Shown here: positions 19,693-28,547 of the stretch, piece after piece
How the letters are laid out: the number at the start of each line of letters is the position of its first letter
Numbering within the stretch: the stretch's first letter is position 1
Origin: Caulobacter vibrioides
GTDB lineage: Bacteria > Pseudomonadota > Alphaproteobacteria > Caulobacterales > Caulobacteraceae
Reading direction: 5' to 3'
DNA: 64,000 nucleotides
Assembly (NCBI RefSeq): GCF_002310375.3
Contig: NZ_CP023315.3
Location: forward strand, 124,001-188,000
The notes under the pieces: model-generated
Told to the model about the DNA's origin: nothing
The model's input: the letters and a program-made list of their open reading frames with translations, nothing else
The model's database searches: none
Program-made: the position numbers and the translations under genes

Positions 19693-20919
19693 CTAGCCGC
19701 GCTTGTCGCGCTTGGCCAGCACCCGCAGGCGCAGGGCGTTCAGCTTGATGAAGCCGCCGGCGTCGCGGTGGTCATAGGCGACCTTGCCTTCTTCGAAGGT
19801 GACCAGATCCTGGTCGTACAGCGAGTAGGGGCTTTCGCGGCCGATGACCGTGACATTGCCTTTGTACAGCTTCACGCGGACGCGGCCGGTGACCTTGTCC
19901 TGGCTGTAGTCGATGGCGGCCTGCAGCATCTCGCGCTCGGGCGAGAACCAGAAGCCGTTATAGACGAGCGACGCGTACTTCGGCATCAGCTCGTCCTTCA
20001 GGTGCATGGCGCCGCGGTCCAGCGTGATGCTCTCGATGCCGCGGTGGGCGGCCAGCAGGATGGTGCCGCCGGGGGTCTCGTAGACGCCGCGCGACTTCAT
20101 GCCGACGAAGCGGTTTTCGACGAGGTCCAGACGACCCACGCCGTTGTCGCGGCCCAGTTCGTTCAGCTTGGTCAGCAGGGTGGCCGGGCTCATCGCCACG
20201 CCGTCGATGGCGACCGGATCGCCCTTTTCGAAGTCGATGGTGATGATAGTAGGCGCGTCCGGCGCGTCTTCCGGCGCGATGGTGCGCATGTGGACGAACT
20301 CGGGGGCCTCGACCGCCGGGTCCTCCAGGACCTTACCCTCGGACGAGGAGTGCAGCAGGTTGGCGTCGACGCTGAACGGCGCTTCGCCGCGCTTGTCCTT
20401 GGTGATCTGGATCTGGTGCTTCTCGGCGAAGTCCAGCAGGGCCTCGCGGGACTTGAAGTCCCACTCGCGCCAGGGGGCGATCACGGTGATGTCGGGCTCG
20501 AGGCCGTAGTAGCCGAGCTCGAAGCGGACCTGGTCGTTGCCCTTGCCGGTCGCGCCGTGGCTGACGGCGTCGGCGCCCATCTTGCGGGCGATCTCGATCT
20601 GCTTCTTGGCGATCAGCGGGCGGGCGATCGAGGTGCCCAAGAGGTACTGGCCCTCATAGACCGTGTTGGCGCGGAACATCGGGAAGACGTAGTCGCGCAC
20701 GAACTCTTCGCGCACATCCTCGATGAAGATGTTCTCAGGCTTGACGCCGGCGGCCAGCGCCTTGGCGCGGGCCGGTTCGATCTCTTCGCCCTGGCCGAGA
20801 TCGGCCGTGAAGGTGATGACCTCAGCGCCGTATTCGGTCTGCAGCCACTTCAGGATGATCGAGGTGTCGAGACCGCCCGAATAGGCGAGCACGACCTTCT
20901 TCACGGACTTGTCGGCCAT
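19693..20919 (-). CDS. argG: Argininosuccinate synthase ArgG
   Basis: Joins citrulline and aspartate with ATP to form argininosuccinate, the penultimate step of arginine synthesis. The 408-aa length is normal. The ATP PP-loop [15 protein letters not shown] is at residues 12-26, and the aspartate/citrulline site segments [16 protein letters not shown] and [18 protein letters not shown] are intact. The start is supported by AAGGA upstream of the ATG. A terminator follows, so it is probably a single-gene unit, perhaps read with the upstream membrane gene. Confidence 0.98.
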   Translation of the reverse strand: MADKSVKKVVLAYSGGLDTSIILKWLQTEYGAEVITFTADLGQGEEIEPARAKALAAGVKPENIFIEDVREEFVRDYVFPMFRANTVYEGQYLLGTSIARPLIAKKQIEIARKMGADAVSHGATGKGNDQVRFELGYYGLEPDITVIAPWREWDFKSREALLDFAEKHQIQITKDKRGEAPFSVDANLLHSSSEGKVLEDPAVEAPEFVHMRTIAPEDAPDAPTIITIDFEKGDPVAIDGVAMSPATLLTKLNELGRDNGVGRLDLVENRFVGMKSRGVYETPGGTILLAAHRGIESITLDRGAMHLKDELMPKYASLVYNGFWFSPEREMLQAAIDYSQDKVTGRVRVKLYKGNVTVIGRESPYSLYDQDLVTFEEGKVAYDHRDAGGFIKLNALRLRVLAKRDKRG

Positions 20920-21001
20920 GAGCGGGGTCCTTATCGAGGAAACACAAAGTCGCGCGCCTTCAACGGCGAAAGCCGGCGCGGGTCAAGCGTAAATAGGGCC
21001 G

Positions 21002-21364
21002 CTAGAGCTGGCCCTCGTCCTGCAACGTCTTGATGACGGAGCGCAGGTGGAAAAGCTGGGCCATGGCCAGGACGGCGCCGAGGGTGGCGCGCACGCAGAA
21101 CACCATCACTGCCTCCAGCCCCTCCGCCCGGAAGGTCGTCCCCGACAGGGTGAAGGCGAAGATGATCGCCATCGACGCCACCGGGATCCACAGCAGGCCG
21201 GCGGCCTTGGTGAGCCGAAGCGAGGGCTGACCGTCGCGGCGCCAGACGATCGGCACGCTGGCGCCGGCCGGGATGCGCTTCCACGCGCCATGAGCGGTGG
21301 TGGCGATGATGGTCAGGGCGGCGATCGACAGGCCGTCGCCGATGATCCGCAGGGCCGTTTCCAT
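21002..21364 (-). CDS. Small inner-membrane protein, function unknown
   Basis: A 120-aa protein with three hydrophobic segments (LSIAALTIIATTAHG, GLLWIPVASMAIIFAFTL, AVMVFCVRATLGAVLAMAQL). It begins 3 nt after the kup stop codon, so it is likely translated together with the potassium transporter. I recognise no family. It could be a Kup accessory protein, but that is only suggested by position. Confidence 0.7.
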   Translation of the reverse strand: METALRIIGDGLSIAALTIIATTAHGAWKRIPAGASVPIVWRRDGQPSLRLTKAAGLLWIPVASMAIIFAFTLSGTTFRAEGLEAVMVFCVRATLGAVLAMAQLFHLRSVIKTLQDEGQL

Positions 21365-21367
21365 CGC

Positions 21368-23365
21368 CTAGACCGTGACCTGCGCGCCCAGCTCGACCAC
21401 GCGGCCGGGCGGGATCTTGAAGAAGTCCGTCGGGTTGGCGGCGTTCTTCATCAGGTAGATGAACAGGCGGTCCTGCCAGAGCGGCATGCCGCTATTGGCC
21501 GACGGTACGATCGAGCGGCGCCCCAGGAAGAAGCTGGTGGCCATGATGTCGAACTTCAGGCCCTGCTTGCGGCACACGGCCAGGGCTTTGGGGATGTTCG
21601 GGCTTTCCATGAAGCCGTAGTTGACCACGACCTTCTTGAAGTCGTCGTTGACCTTCTCGATCTTGACCCGGTCCTCCTCGGCGACGCGCGGCGTCTCGGC
21701 GGTGCGGACCGTCAGGATGACGTTGCGCTCGTGCAGCACCTTGTTGTGCTTGAGGTTGTGCATCAGGGCCACGGGCGTCATGTCCGGGTCCGACGTCAGG
21801 AAGATCGCCGTGCCCGGGGCGCGGTGCGGCGCGCGGGCGCGCAGGATGTCCATCAGGTCGGCGACGGGCAGGCTGTCGCGGCGAGTCTTGTCGGTCAGGA
21901 TCTGGCTGCCGCGCACCCAGGTGGCCATGACCGTAAACAGCGCCGCGCCGATCAGCACCGGCAGCCAGCCGCCCGAGAAGAAGCGCAGGGCGTTGGCGCT
22001 GAGGAAGGTGATGTCCAGGGCCAGGAACGGCACCAGGAAGAGCAGCGCCATCGGCATGCTCCACTTCCACAGCTTGCGCATGACGATGAAGGCCATGCAG
22101 GTGGTGACGATCATTGTGCCGGTGACGGCCAGGCCATAGGCGTGGGCCAGGGCCGAGGACGTCTGGAACGTGAACATGATGGCCAGCACGCCGACCAGAA
22201 GCATGGTGTTGAGCTGCGGCACAAAGATCTGACCCGACTGGGTCTCGGACGTGCGGCGCACGTCCAGGCGCGGCAACAGACCCAGCTGGATCGCTTGCTG
22301 GGTCAGCGAGAACGCGCCGGTGATGACGGCCTGGCTGGCGATCACTGTCGCCGCGCCGGCCAGCAAGACCAGCGGCAGGCGCAGCGCCTCGGGGGCCATC
22401 TCGAAGAACCAGTTCAGCTCCGGCATCGCCTTGCCGGCGGCCTCTGCCGTTTCGAGCGTGGTCAGGGCGAAGGCGCCTTGGCCCAGGTAGTTCATGGCCA
22501 GGCACGGCAGGACGAAGAACAGCCAGGCGGCCTGGATCGGCCAACGGCCGAAGTGGCCCATGTCGGCGGTCAGGGCCTCGACGCCGGTCACGGTCAGGAA
22601 CACCGCGCCCAGGACGATGAAGCCGGTCAGGCCGTGCTCGGCCAGGAACTTGACCGCATAGTACGGGTTCACCGCCATCAGGATGCCGGGGTTGCCCGCC
22701 AGGTTCATCAGGCCTAGCGAGAACATCACGCCAAACCACACGGCGCAGACTGGTCCAAAGAGCTTGCCGACCGAAGCTGTGCCCCGGCTCTGGATGAAGA
22801 ACAGGCCCAGCAACATCACCGTGGCGATCAGCAGCACGACCTCATTGGTCACGCCACGCTCCAGCGCGGGAATGGTGCGAAGACCCTCGACGGCCGATAG
22901 CACCGACATGGCCGGTGTGATCACCGCGTCGCCATAGAACAGCGCCGCGCCGGCTACGCCCAGGACGAACACCAGGGTGGTGCGCCGGCCCATGGCGTGT
23001 TGCGCCAGGGCCATCAGCGACAGCACGCCGCCCTCGCCCTTGTTGTCCGCGCGCATGATGAAGACGACGTACTTGATCGTCACGATCAGGAACATCGCCC
23101 ACAGGGCCAGAGACACCACGCCAAAAATTTCGGACCGGGTGACGCCGTCGTGGGACGCCGCCGCCAAGGCTTCCTTAAAGGCGTACAGCGGGCTGGTGCC
23201 GATATCGCCGAACACCACCCCCACCGAGCCCAGGGCCAGGGCGAAGAAGCCATGCCCCTTCAGGTCATGGCCGTTGCCGTTGGTCGCGGCGCCGTCTTGT
23301 TGCGGAATGTCTGAGGACGCAGGCGCGCAATCGGGCGCGGAGTCGTGGGGGGCTTCGGAAGCCAT
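21368..23365 (-). CDS. kup: Low-affinity potassium uptake protein Kup
   Basis: A K+/H+ symporter of the KUP/HAK family, 665 aa, with about 12 membrane helices and a C-terminal cytoplasmic domain. Family signatures include VFGDIGTSPLYAFKE near residue 50 and the following MFLIVTIKYVVFIMRADNKGEGG-type segment (positions about 85-110). The ATG at 23365 is chosen over an upstream in-frame start because GGAGGG lies 5 nt upstream. Its hydrophilic N-terminal 35 residues are poorly conserved. It overlaps no gene; the small membrane protein follows closely. Confidence 0.96.
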   Translation of the reverse strand: MASEAPHDSAPDCAPASSDIPQQDGAATNGNGHDLKGHGFFALALGSVGVVFGDIGTSPLYAFKEALAAASHDGVTRSEIFGVVSLALWAMFLIVTIKYVVFIMRADNKGEGGVLSLMALAQHAMGRRTTLVFVLGVAGAALFYGDAVITPAMSVLSAVEGLRTIPALERGVTNEVVLLIATVMLLGLFFIQSRGTASVGKLFGPVCAVWFGVMFSLGLMNLAGNPGILMAVNPYYAVKFLAEHGLTGFIVLGAVFLTVTGVEALTADMGHFGRWPIQAAWLFFVLPCLAMNYLGQGAFALTTLETAEAAGKAMPELNWFFEMAPEALRLPLVLLAGAATVIASQAVITGAFSLTQQAIQLGLLPRLDVRRTSETQSGQIFVPQLNTMLLVGVLAIMFTFQTSSALAHAYGLAVTGTMIVTTCMAFIVMRKLWKWSMPMALLFLVPFLALDITFLSANALRFFSGGWLPVLIGAALFTVMATWVRGSQILTDKTRRDSLPVADLMDILRARAPHRAPGTAIFLTSDPDMTPVALMHNLKHNKVLHERNVILTVRTAETPRVAEEDRVKIEKVNDDFKKVVVNYGFMESPNIPKALAVCRKQGLKFDIMATSFFLGRRSIVPSANSGMPLWQDRLFIYLMKNAANPTDFFKIPPGRVVELGAQVTV

Positions 23366-23565
23366 GTAATCCCTCCGGGGAGCCCTCGCAAAACGCTGCT
23401 GGCCGACCCATATCGCGATCAAGCGCGGCGCGATACACCCAAACCGCGCCCGGTTCAATCGTCACGCTGCGTTGCATCATGCGGCCCCTCCATCGGTGAA
23501 GGCTTCCGCCGCCAGCCAGTTTTGGGTTGAACGCGCAGCCGACCACCTTACGTTCTCGGGTTGAG

Positions 23566-23994
23566 ATGTCGGACAGTCAGAAATTTCCCGTCGCGGCCCA
23601 TGCCCTGGCCTATCTGGCGCACAAGGCCGCTTTTTCGGCCGACCGCGCCGTGGCCAGCGCCGAGCTCGCCGCCTCGGTGCCGACCAATCCGGTCGTGGTT
23701 CGCCGGGTGACAGCCATGCTGGGCAAGGCCGGCCTGATCGGCGCCCGCGCCGGGGCCAATGGCGGCGCCTGGCTGCTCAAGCCCGCCGAGACCATCACGC
23801 TCGACGTGGTGCTTCGGGCCGTCAACGGCTGCGCTCATCTGGGCGTGGCGCCCAAGGGCGTGAAGGGCTGCCCCGTGGGCGAGAAGATCCCCGACGCTGT
23901 CCGCGCGGCGATTCTCTCCGCCGACCAGGCCGCCGCCGAGCGGCTTTCCCAGATCACGGTCGCCGACCTCCTCAGCGGTCTCAAATCGGCTTGA
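23566..23994 (+). CDS. Rrf2-family transcriptional regulator
   Basis: A 142-aa winged-helix regulator of the Rrf2 family. The HTH is formed by ASAELAASVPTNPVVVRRVTAMLGKAGL and the wing by GARAGANGGAWLLKPAETITL. Downstream are Cys and His residues (NGCAHLGV then KGCPVGEKI) in the place where Rrf2 proteins such as NsrR and IscR bind Fe-S clusters, but only two Cys are present. It may be thiol-redox or cluster sensing. The gene lies 134 bp upstream of a flavodoxin-like gene, its likely target. Confidence 0.88.
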   Translation: MSDSQKFPVAAHALAYLAHKAAFSADRAVASAELAASVPTNPVVVRRVTAMLGKAGLIGARAGANGGAWLLKPAETITLDVVLRAVNGCAHLGVAPKGVKGCPVGEKIPDAVRAAILSADQAAAERLSQITVADLLSGLKSA

Positions 23995-24081
23995 GTTCGC
24001 GCCTTTAGTCCGACTGAAACCGCGCGCCGAAAAACTGCATCAAAACTTGTTGCTGATCCTCTGGCGCCATCCCGGTGCGCC

Positions 24082-24115
24082 ATTACGTAATCGCTACCGT
24101 TTCAGTTTCTAAACG
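24082..24115 (+). promoter_or_regulatory. Palindromes upstream of the flavodoxin-like gene
   Basis: Two dyads lie in the 134-bp gap. ATTACGTAAT (24082-24091) is a perfect 10-bp palindrome. CGTTT (24098-24102) and AAACG (24111-24115) form an inverted pair 8 nt apart, just before the ribosome-binding site. They are plausible operators for the adjacent Rrf2 regulator. Confidence 0.45.
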
Positions 24116-24128
24116 TGAGGGATTACCC

Positions 24129-24740
24129 ATGACCACCGTCGCCATCGCCTATCACTCCGGCTACGGCCACACCGAAGTCCTGGCCCAGAAGGTCGCCGAG
24201 GGCGTCCGTGACGCCGGCCAGACCCCGGTCCTGCTGAAGATCGAAAGCGCCGCCCAGGACTTCGCGCCGCTGATCGACCAGATCACCCAGGCCGACGCCG
24301 TGATCTTCGGCGCGCCGACGTACATGGGCGACGTCTCGGGCGTGTTCAAAGTGTTCGCCGACGCCACCTCCAGCGTGTTCTTCACCAGCGCCTGGAAGGA
24401 CAAGCTGGCCGCCGGCTTCACCAACTCGCACAGCTTCGCCGGCGACAAGGCCCACGCCCTGGCCAGCCTGACCATCCTGGCGGCGCAACACGGGATGAAC
24501 TGGATCAATCTGGGTTTGGCGCCGCCCAACGTCACGGCCGCCGAGCGGGGTCCGGACACGATCAACCGCGTCGGCTCATTCATCGGCCTGGCCGCCCAGT
24601 CTGACAACGCCTCGCCCGAAATCACCCCGCCGGCCGGCGACCGCGAGACGGCTCGCCTGCTGGGTGAGCGCGTGGCCAAGGCGGCTGTCCGCTGGACCGC
24701 CGGCGCCTCGGTGGCCGACGCGATCGGCAAGGCGGCCTGA
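24129..24740 (+). CDS. Flavodoxin-fold NAD(P)H-dependent oxidoreductase (WrbA-like)
   Basis: A 203-aa FMN-binding protein. The phosphate-binding loop is YHSGYGHTEVLAQKVAEG (residues 7-24); FGAPTYMGDVSGVFKVFAD is the isoalloxazine-contact loop typical of WrbA and related quinone reductases. It should reduce quinones or similar acceptors with NAD(P)H. The ATG at 24129 is preceded by GAGGG. It follows an Rrf2 regulator and two palindromes, suggesting induction by electrophile or redox stress; this is inference from context. Confidence 0.88.
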   Translation: MTTVAIAYHSGYGHTEVLAQKVAEGVRDAGQTPVLLKIESAAQDFAPLIDQITQADAVIFGAPTYMGDVSGVFKVFADATSSVFFTSAWKDKLAAGFTNSHSFAGDKAHALASLTILAAQHGMNWINLGLAPPNVTAAERGPDTINRVGSFIGLAAQSDNASPEITPPAGDRETARLLGERVAKAAVRWTAGASVADAIGKAA

Positions 24741-24750
24741 CGCCCCTAGG

Positions 24751-24862
24751 GCCTGTATGGTTTAGATGAAATCATCTAAACCAGATAGACAGGCTCTATC
24801 TTCGTAAGTTTAGAGCGCGTTCGAGCGGTTTAACCGCTCACACTTGAACCTAACGCGCTCTA
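24751..24862. repeat. Double-hairpin intergenic repeat, family C
   Basis: Two adjacent hairpins. The first has perfect 12-bp arms TGGTTTAGATGA (24758-24769) and TCATCTAAACCA (24772-24783), extended outside by GCCTGT and ACAGGC. The second has outer arms TAGAGCGCGTT (24811-24821) and AACGCGCTCTA (24852-24862) enclosing GAGCGGTTTAACCGCTC (24823-24839). It is AT-richer than its surroundings and resembles a dispersed alphaproteobacterial repeat. It may also terminate the flavodoxin-like gene. Confidence 0.75.
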
Positions 24863-24930
24863 GCTTGAACCAAATCGCGGGCCGTGCTCGTCTCCGACGA
24901 CGTTTTTTGTCTTCATCGGATCGATCCAGC

Positions 24931-25731
24931 ATGGCCCGTCGTCTCGCCCTGATCACCGGCGCCTCCGCCGGTATCGGGGCCGCCTCCGCCCGCATCTACG
25001 CCAGCCACGGCTACGACGTGGCCTTGACCGCGCGCCGGGCCGACCGCCTGGAGGGCTTGGCCGCCGAGATCAAGCTGCGGTCCGGCGTCGAGGCCTATGC
25101 GATCCCCGCCGACCTCGCCGAGCCCGGCGGCGTCGACACGGTCCTTGCGGCGGTGGCCGAGCAGGGCCGGGTGGTCGACGCGCTGATCAATAACGCCGGC
25201 TATGGCCTGCCCGGGACCTACGACGCCACGGACTGGGCCGACCAAGCCAAGTTTCTGCAACTGATGCTGACCAGCGTCTGCGAGATGACCCACAAGGTCC
25301 TGCCGGGCATGGTCGAGCGCAAGTTCGGTCGCATCGTCAATGTGGCCTCGCTGGCCGGTCTGGTGCCTGGCGCGGCCGGCCACACCCTCTATGCGGCCAC
25401 CAAGGGCTTCCTGGTGAAGTTCTCGCAGAGCCTGCACCTGGAGAACCTGGCCAACGGCGTGCATGTCAGCGCCCTGTGCCCTGGCTTCACCTATTCGGAG
25501 TTTCACGACGTCAACGGCACCCGCGCCCAGGTCAGCCAGGGCGTGCCCGAGTGGATGTGGCTGGGCGCCGACGAGGTCGCCGCCGCCGGCTACGAGGCCG
25601 CCGAGGCCAACCGCTCGATCTGCGTGCCCGGCGCGCCGAACAAGGCCATCGCCGCCATCGCCAAGATCGTCCCCGACGACTGGGCCCTGGCCCTGATGGC
25701 CAGCCAGGGCAGCCGGTTCCGGAAGGTTTAG
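24931..25731 (+). CDS. SDR-family NAD(P)-dependent oxidoreductase
   Basis: A 266-aa classical short-chain dehydrogenase. Cofactor motif TGASAGIGAASAR at residues 9-21, NNAG motif in ALINNAGYGLPG, and catalytic Ser-Tyr-Lys in VNVASLAGLV and YAATKGFLVK. The DltE/YqjQ-like subgroup is suggested by VHVSALCPGFTYSEFHD. Substrate unknown. The ATG at 24931 gives a normal N-terminus; upstream in-frame codons run into the double-hairpin repeat. It is flanked by repeats on both sides and has no operon partner. Confidence 0.86.
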   Translation: MARRLALITGASAGIGAASARIYASHGYDVALTARRADRLEGLAAEIKLRSGVEAYAIPADLAEPGGVDTVLAAVAEQGRVVDALINNAGYGLPGTYDATDWADQAKFLQLMLTSVCEMTHKVLPGMVERKFGRIVNVASLAGLVPGAAGHTLYAATKGFLVKFSQSLHLENLANGVHVSALCPGFTYSEFHDVNGTRAQVSQGVPEWMWLGADEVAAAGYEAAEANRSICVPGAPNKAIAAIAKIVPDDWALALMASQGSRFRKV

Positions 25732-25742
25732 CGCGACGTATT

Positions 25743-25844
25743 CTGTCATCCCGGCCAAGCGCGAAGCGCGCCGAGCCGGGACCATGGCAAGAGCCGTGTT
25801 TTGGGCGGTCCCGGATCTTCGCTGCGCTCCGTCCTGGATGACAG
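25743..25844. repeat. REP-like intergenic repeat, family B copy 2
   Basis: Ends CTGTCATCC (25743-25751) and GGATGACAG (25836-25844) are exact inverted copies, with inner GGGACC and GGTCCC arms as in the copy at 9642. The centre has diverged. It lies between the SDR gene and rlmN, which run in the same direction, so this copy is not at a convergent junction. Confidence 0.8.
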
Positions 25845-25928
25845 GGATGAGGTCGCAGGCCGTCCTTTTGGAAAACCGGCCTTGATCTGCTATAAGCCCG
25901 CCTCGACCCCGAAGAGCCGGACATCCCC

Positions 25929-27143
25929 TTGAGCGTCACCCTTGACCTGTCGCGCGTCTCGTCCGACGCTGCGCCCGCCACCCCCGTCACCAAGCCCCCG
26001 GTCAATCTGTCGGGCCTGACGCGCCCGCAGCTGGTCGCGGCCTTGGTCGAGAGCGGCGTGGTCGAGCACGGCAAGGCCAAGATGCGGGCCACCCAGATCT
26101 TCCGCTGGATGCACCATCGCGGCGTCACCGACTTCGCCGACATGAGCGACGTGGCCAAGGAAACGCGCGCGCGTCTCGCCGAAGCCTTCACCATCGCTCG
26201 CCCCGAGATCGTCGAGCGGCAGGTGTCCAAGGACGGCACCCGCAAGTGGCTTATCCGCATGGCCCCGGGCATCGAGGTCGAAAGCGTCTATATCCCCGGG
26301 GTCGGCCGCGCCGGCGCCCTGTGCGTGTCCAGCCAGGTCGGCTGCACGCTGAACTGCAGTTTCTGCCACACCGGCACCCAGCCGCTGGTCCGCAACCTGA
26401 CCGCGGCCGAGATCGTCGCCCAGGTGCAGGTGGCCAAGGACGACCTGGCCGAATGGCCGTCCGACAAGGAAGACCGCCAGCTCTCGAACATCGTATTCAT
26501 GGGCATGGGCGAGCCGCTCTACAATCTGGGCCAGGTGGCCGACGCCATCGAGATCATCAGCGACAACGAGGGCATCGCCATCTCGCGTCGCCGGATCACG
26601 GTCTCGACCTCGGGCGTGGTGCCGATGCTGGAAAAGCTGGGTTCGACCACCCAGGCCATGCTGGCGATCAGCCTGCACGCCACCAACGATCCGCTGCGCG
26701 ACGTCCTGGTGCCGCTGAACAAGAAGTACCCGATCGCCGAGCTGATGGCCGGTATCCGCGCCTATCCGGGCCTTTCCAACGCCCGCCGCGTGACCTTCGA
26801 GTACGTGATGCTGAAGGGCGTCAACGACAGCCCCGAGGAAGCCCGGGCGCTCGTCAAGCTGATCAAGGGCATTCCGGCCAAGATCAACCTGATCCCGTTC
26901 AACCCCTGGCCCGGCAGCGATTACCAGTGCTCGGACTGGGCGACGATCGAGGCCTTCGCCGCGATCCTCAACAAGGCCGGCTATTCCTCGCCGATCCGCA
27001 CCCCGCGCGGCCGCGACATCCTCGCCGCCTGCGGCCAGCTGAAGAGCGAAAGCGAAAAGGTCCGCGCCTCGGCGCTGCGCAAGCTGTCGCTGGCGGCGAT
27101 GGCGGGCGTGCTCTCCGACGACGACGAGGACGAGGCGGCTTAG
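25929..27143 (+). CDS. rlmN: 23S rRNA / tRNA m2A methyltransferase RlmN
   Basis: Radical-SAM enzyme that methylates C2 of A2503 in 23S rRNA and A37 of some tRNAs. It is 404 aa. The 4Fe-4S motif CTLNCSFC has Cys139, Cys143 and Cys146, followed by [15 protein letters not shown]. The C-terminal CGQLKSE carries the second catalytic Cys that forms the covalent RNA adduct. The frame opens with TTG at 25929 ([10 protein letters not shown]); no ATG occurs before the conserved region, so a weak start codon seems real. Confidence 0.96.
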   Translation: MSVTLDLSRVSSDAAPATPVTKPPVNLSGLTRPQLVAALVESGVVEHGKAKMRATQIFRWMHHRGVTDFADMSDVAKETRARLAEAFTIARPEIVERQVSKDGTRKWLIRMAPGIEVESVYIPGVGRAGALCVSSQVGCTLNCSFCHTGTQPLVRNLTAAEIVAQVQVAKDDLAEWPSDKEDRQLSNIVFMGMGEPLYNLGQVADAIEIISDNEGIAISRRRITVSTSGVVPMLEKLGSTTQAMLAISLHATNDPLRDVLVPLNKKYPIAELMAGIRAYPGLSNARRVTFEYVMLKGVNDSPEEARALVKLIKGIPAKINLIPFNPWPGSDYQCSDWATIEAFAAILNKAGYSSPIRTPRGRDILAACGQLKSESEKVRASALRKLSLAAMAGVLSDDDEDEAA

Positions 27144-27237
27144 GGGCGCGTTCGCCGCAGACGGGCGCCCCCTACGCAAGTCTTGCCGACCCGTGTTAGT
27201 CAGGGGGCTGTAAGTCCACCAGGGTTGATCCGCGTCC

Positions 27238-27666
27238 ATGCCGTCTCAGCTTCAGTCGCCCGAGGTCCAGGCCTTCGCCACCGGTTTTCCGATCACCCTG
27301 CTGCATGCGAGCGTGACCCTGGTCATGCTGATCCTGGGGGCGGCGCTCTACGCCTTGCTGACCCCGCACAAGGAAATCACGCTGATCCGCGAGGGCAATT
27401 CCGCCGCCGCGCTGTCGCTGGGCGGGGTGTTTGTGGGCCTGGCGATCCCGCTGGCCGTGTCCCTGCGCGCCTCGACCTCGGTGACCGAAATCGTCATCTG
27501 GGGCGCGGCCACCATCGCGGTGCAGCTGCTGGTCTTCCGCATCACCGACATGCTGCTGAAGGGGCTGCCCGAACGCATCCACGAGGGCGAGGTCGCCGCC
27601 GCCGCCCTTCTGGTCGGCGCCAAGCTGGGCGTGGCGCTCATCCTGGCCGCGGCGGTGGGCGGCTGA
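27238..27666 (+). CDS. DUF350 membrane protein
   Basis: A 142-aa inner-membrane protein with two repeated pairs of helices, the usual DUF350 arrangement. Conserved segments include ITLIREGNSAAALSLGGVFVGLAIPL, shown here as its core NSAAALSLGGVFVGLAIPL, and the second-repeat LLVGAKLGVALILAAAVGG. The family is linked to spore-coat or phage-shock-like membrane stress loci in other bacteria, with no established activity. It is followed after 25 bp by a membrane-anchored serine protease, so the two may act together at the membrane. Confidence 0.86.
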   Translation: MPSQLQSPEVQAFATGFPITLLHASVTLVMLILGAALYALLTPHKEITLIREGNSAAALSLGGVFVGLAIPLAVSLRASTSVTEIVIWGAATIAVQLLVFRITDMLLKGLPERIHEGEVAAAALLVGAKLGVALILAAAVGG

Positions 27667-27691
27667 TACACTCGCGCCTGGAGGTCGTCCG

Positions 27692-28525
27692 GTGCATTTC
27701 CCCAAGCTTCCCGACTGGCTGGTCTATGCTGCGGCGGTGAGCGCCCTAGTGATCGTCGCTGTCGGTCGTCAGGAGCGTTCGGACGCGCCGCCGCCGCCGC
27801 CGCCGGTGCCGGGCGAGGAAGGCTTGCCGCTGGGACCGTCATCGCCGTTCGATCCTTCCATCGTGGTCCAGGTGCCCGACAAGCCCTCGCCGGGCTCGGG
27901 AACGGCGTTTTCGGTCGGCGACGACGGCGTCTGGCTGACCGCCCGCCATGTGGTCGACGGCTGCAAGCAGGCCGCCATCGTCGTGGCCGACGGGCGCGGC
28001 GTGGCCGCCAAGGTCCATCTCGACACCCGCGCCGACGCCGCTGTCCTGACCACCGAAGGCGGCGCGCCCGCCGTGCCGATGGGACTGGACGAGCCGCTTC
28101 GCCGGGGCGCGCGCGCCTATCATCCAGGCTTCCCGCAAGGCCATCCAGGCGAAGCCGCCTCGCGCCTGCTGGGCCGGGAGAACCTGGTCGTGCACGGCCG
28201 CGGGGCCCGCACCGAGCCCGTCCTGGTCTGGGCCGAGGTAGGCCGCACCGACACCCTGAAGGGCACGCTTTCCGGTCTTTCAGGCGCGCCGGCCCTTGAT
28301 GCGGCGGGCCGGGTGATCGGCGTGACCGTGGCCGAAGCCCCGCGCCGGGGCCGCATCTACACGACCGCGCCCGAAACCCTGAAGACCGTGCTCGGCTCGC
28401 ACCGTCGCCCCGCCGCTTCGGAGTTCGCGCCCAGCGAGCCGATCACCACCGAGAACTATGGCCGCGTCGCCGACGGCCTGCGCCGCGACCTGCGGGTGGC
28501 CCAGGTGGTTTGCCTAGCGGTCTAG
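27692..28525 (+). CDS. Membrane-anchored trypsin-like serine protease
   Basis: A 277-aa protein with an N-terminal membrane helix (WLVYAAAVSALVIVAVG), a Pro-rich linker (eight prolines near residue 35) and a trypsin-like domain. The catalytic triad appears complete: His86 in TARHVVDGC, Asp115 in DTRADAAVL and Ser197 in GLSGAPALD. There is no PDZ domain. It starts with GTG, with GGAGG 7 nt upstream. The protease domain should face the periplasm. It is downstream of the DUF350 gene. The oxyanion segment SGLSG differs from the usual GNSGG, so activity needs testing. Confidence 0.82.
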   Translation: MHFPKLPDWLVYAAAVSALVIVAVGRQERSDAPPPPPPVPGEEGLPLGPSSPFDPSIVVQVPDKPSPGSGTAFSVGDDGVWLTARHVVDGCKQAAIVVADGRGVAAKVHLDTRADAAVLTTEGGAPAVPMGLDEPLRRGARAYHPGFPQGHPGEAASRLLGRENLVVHGRGARTEPVLVWAEVGRTDTLKGTLSGLSGAPALDAAGRVIGVTVAEAPRRGRIYTTAPETLKTVLGSHRRPAASEFAPSEPITTENYGRVADGLRRDLRVAQVVCLAV

Positions 28526-28547
28526 AGTATTTTTCGAGCCAAGCGCT

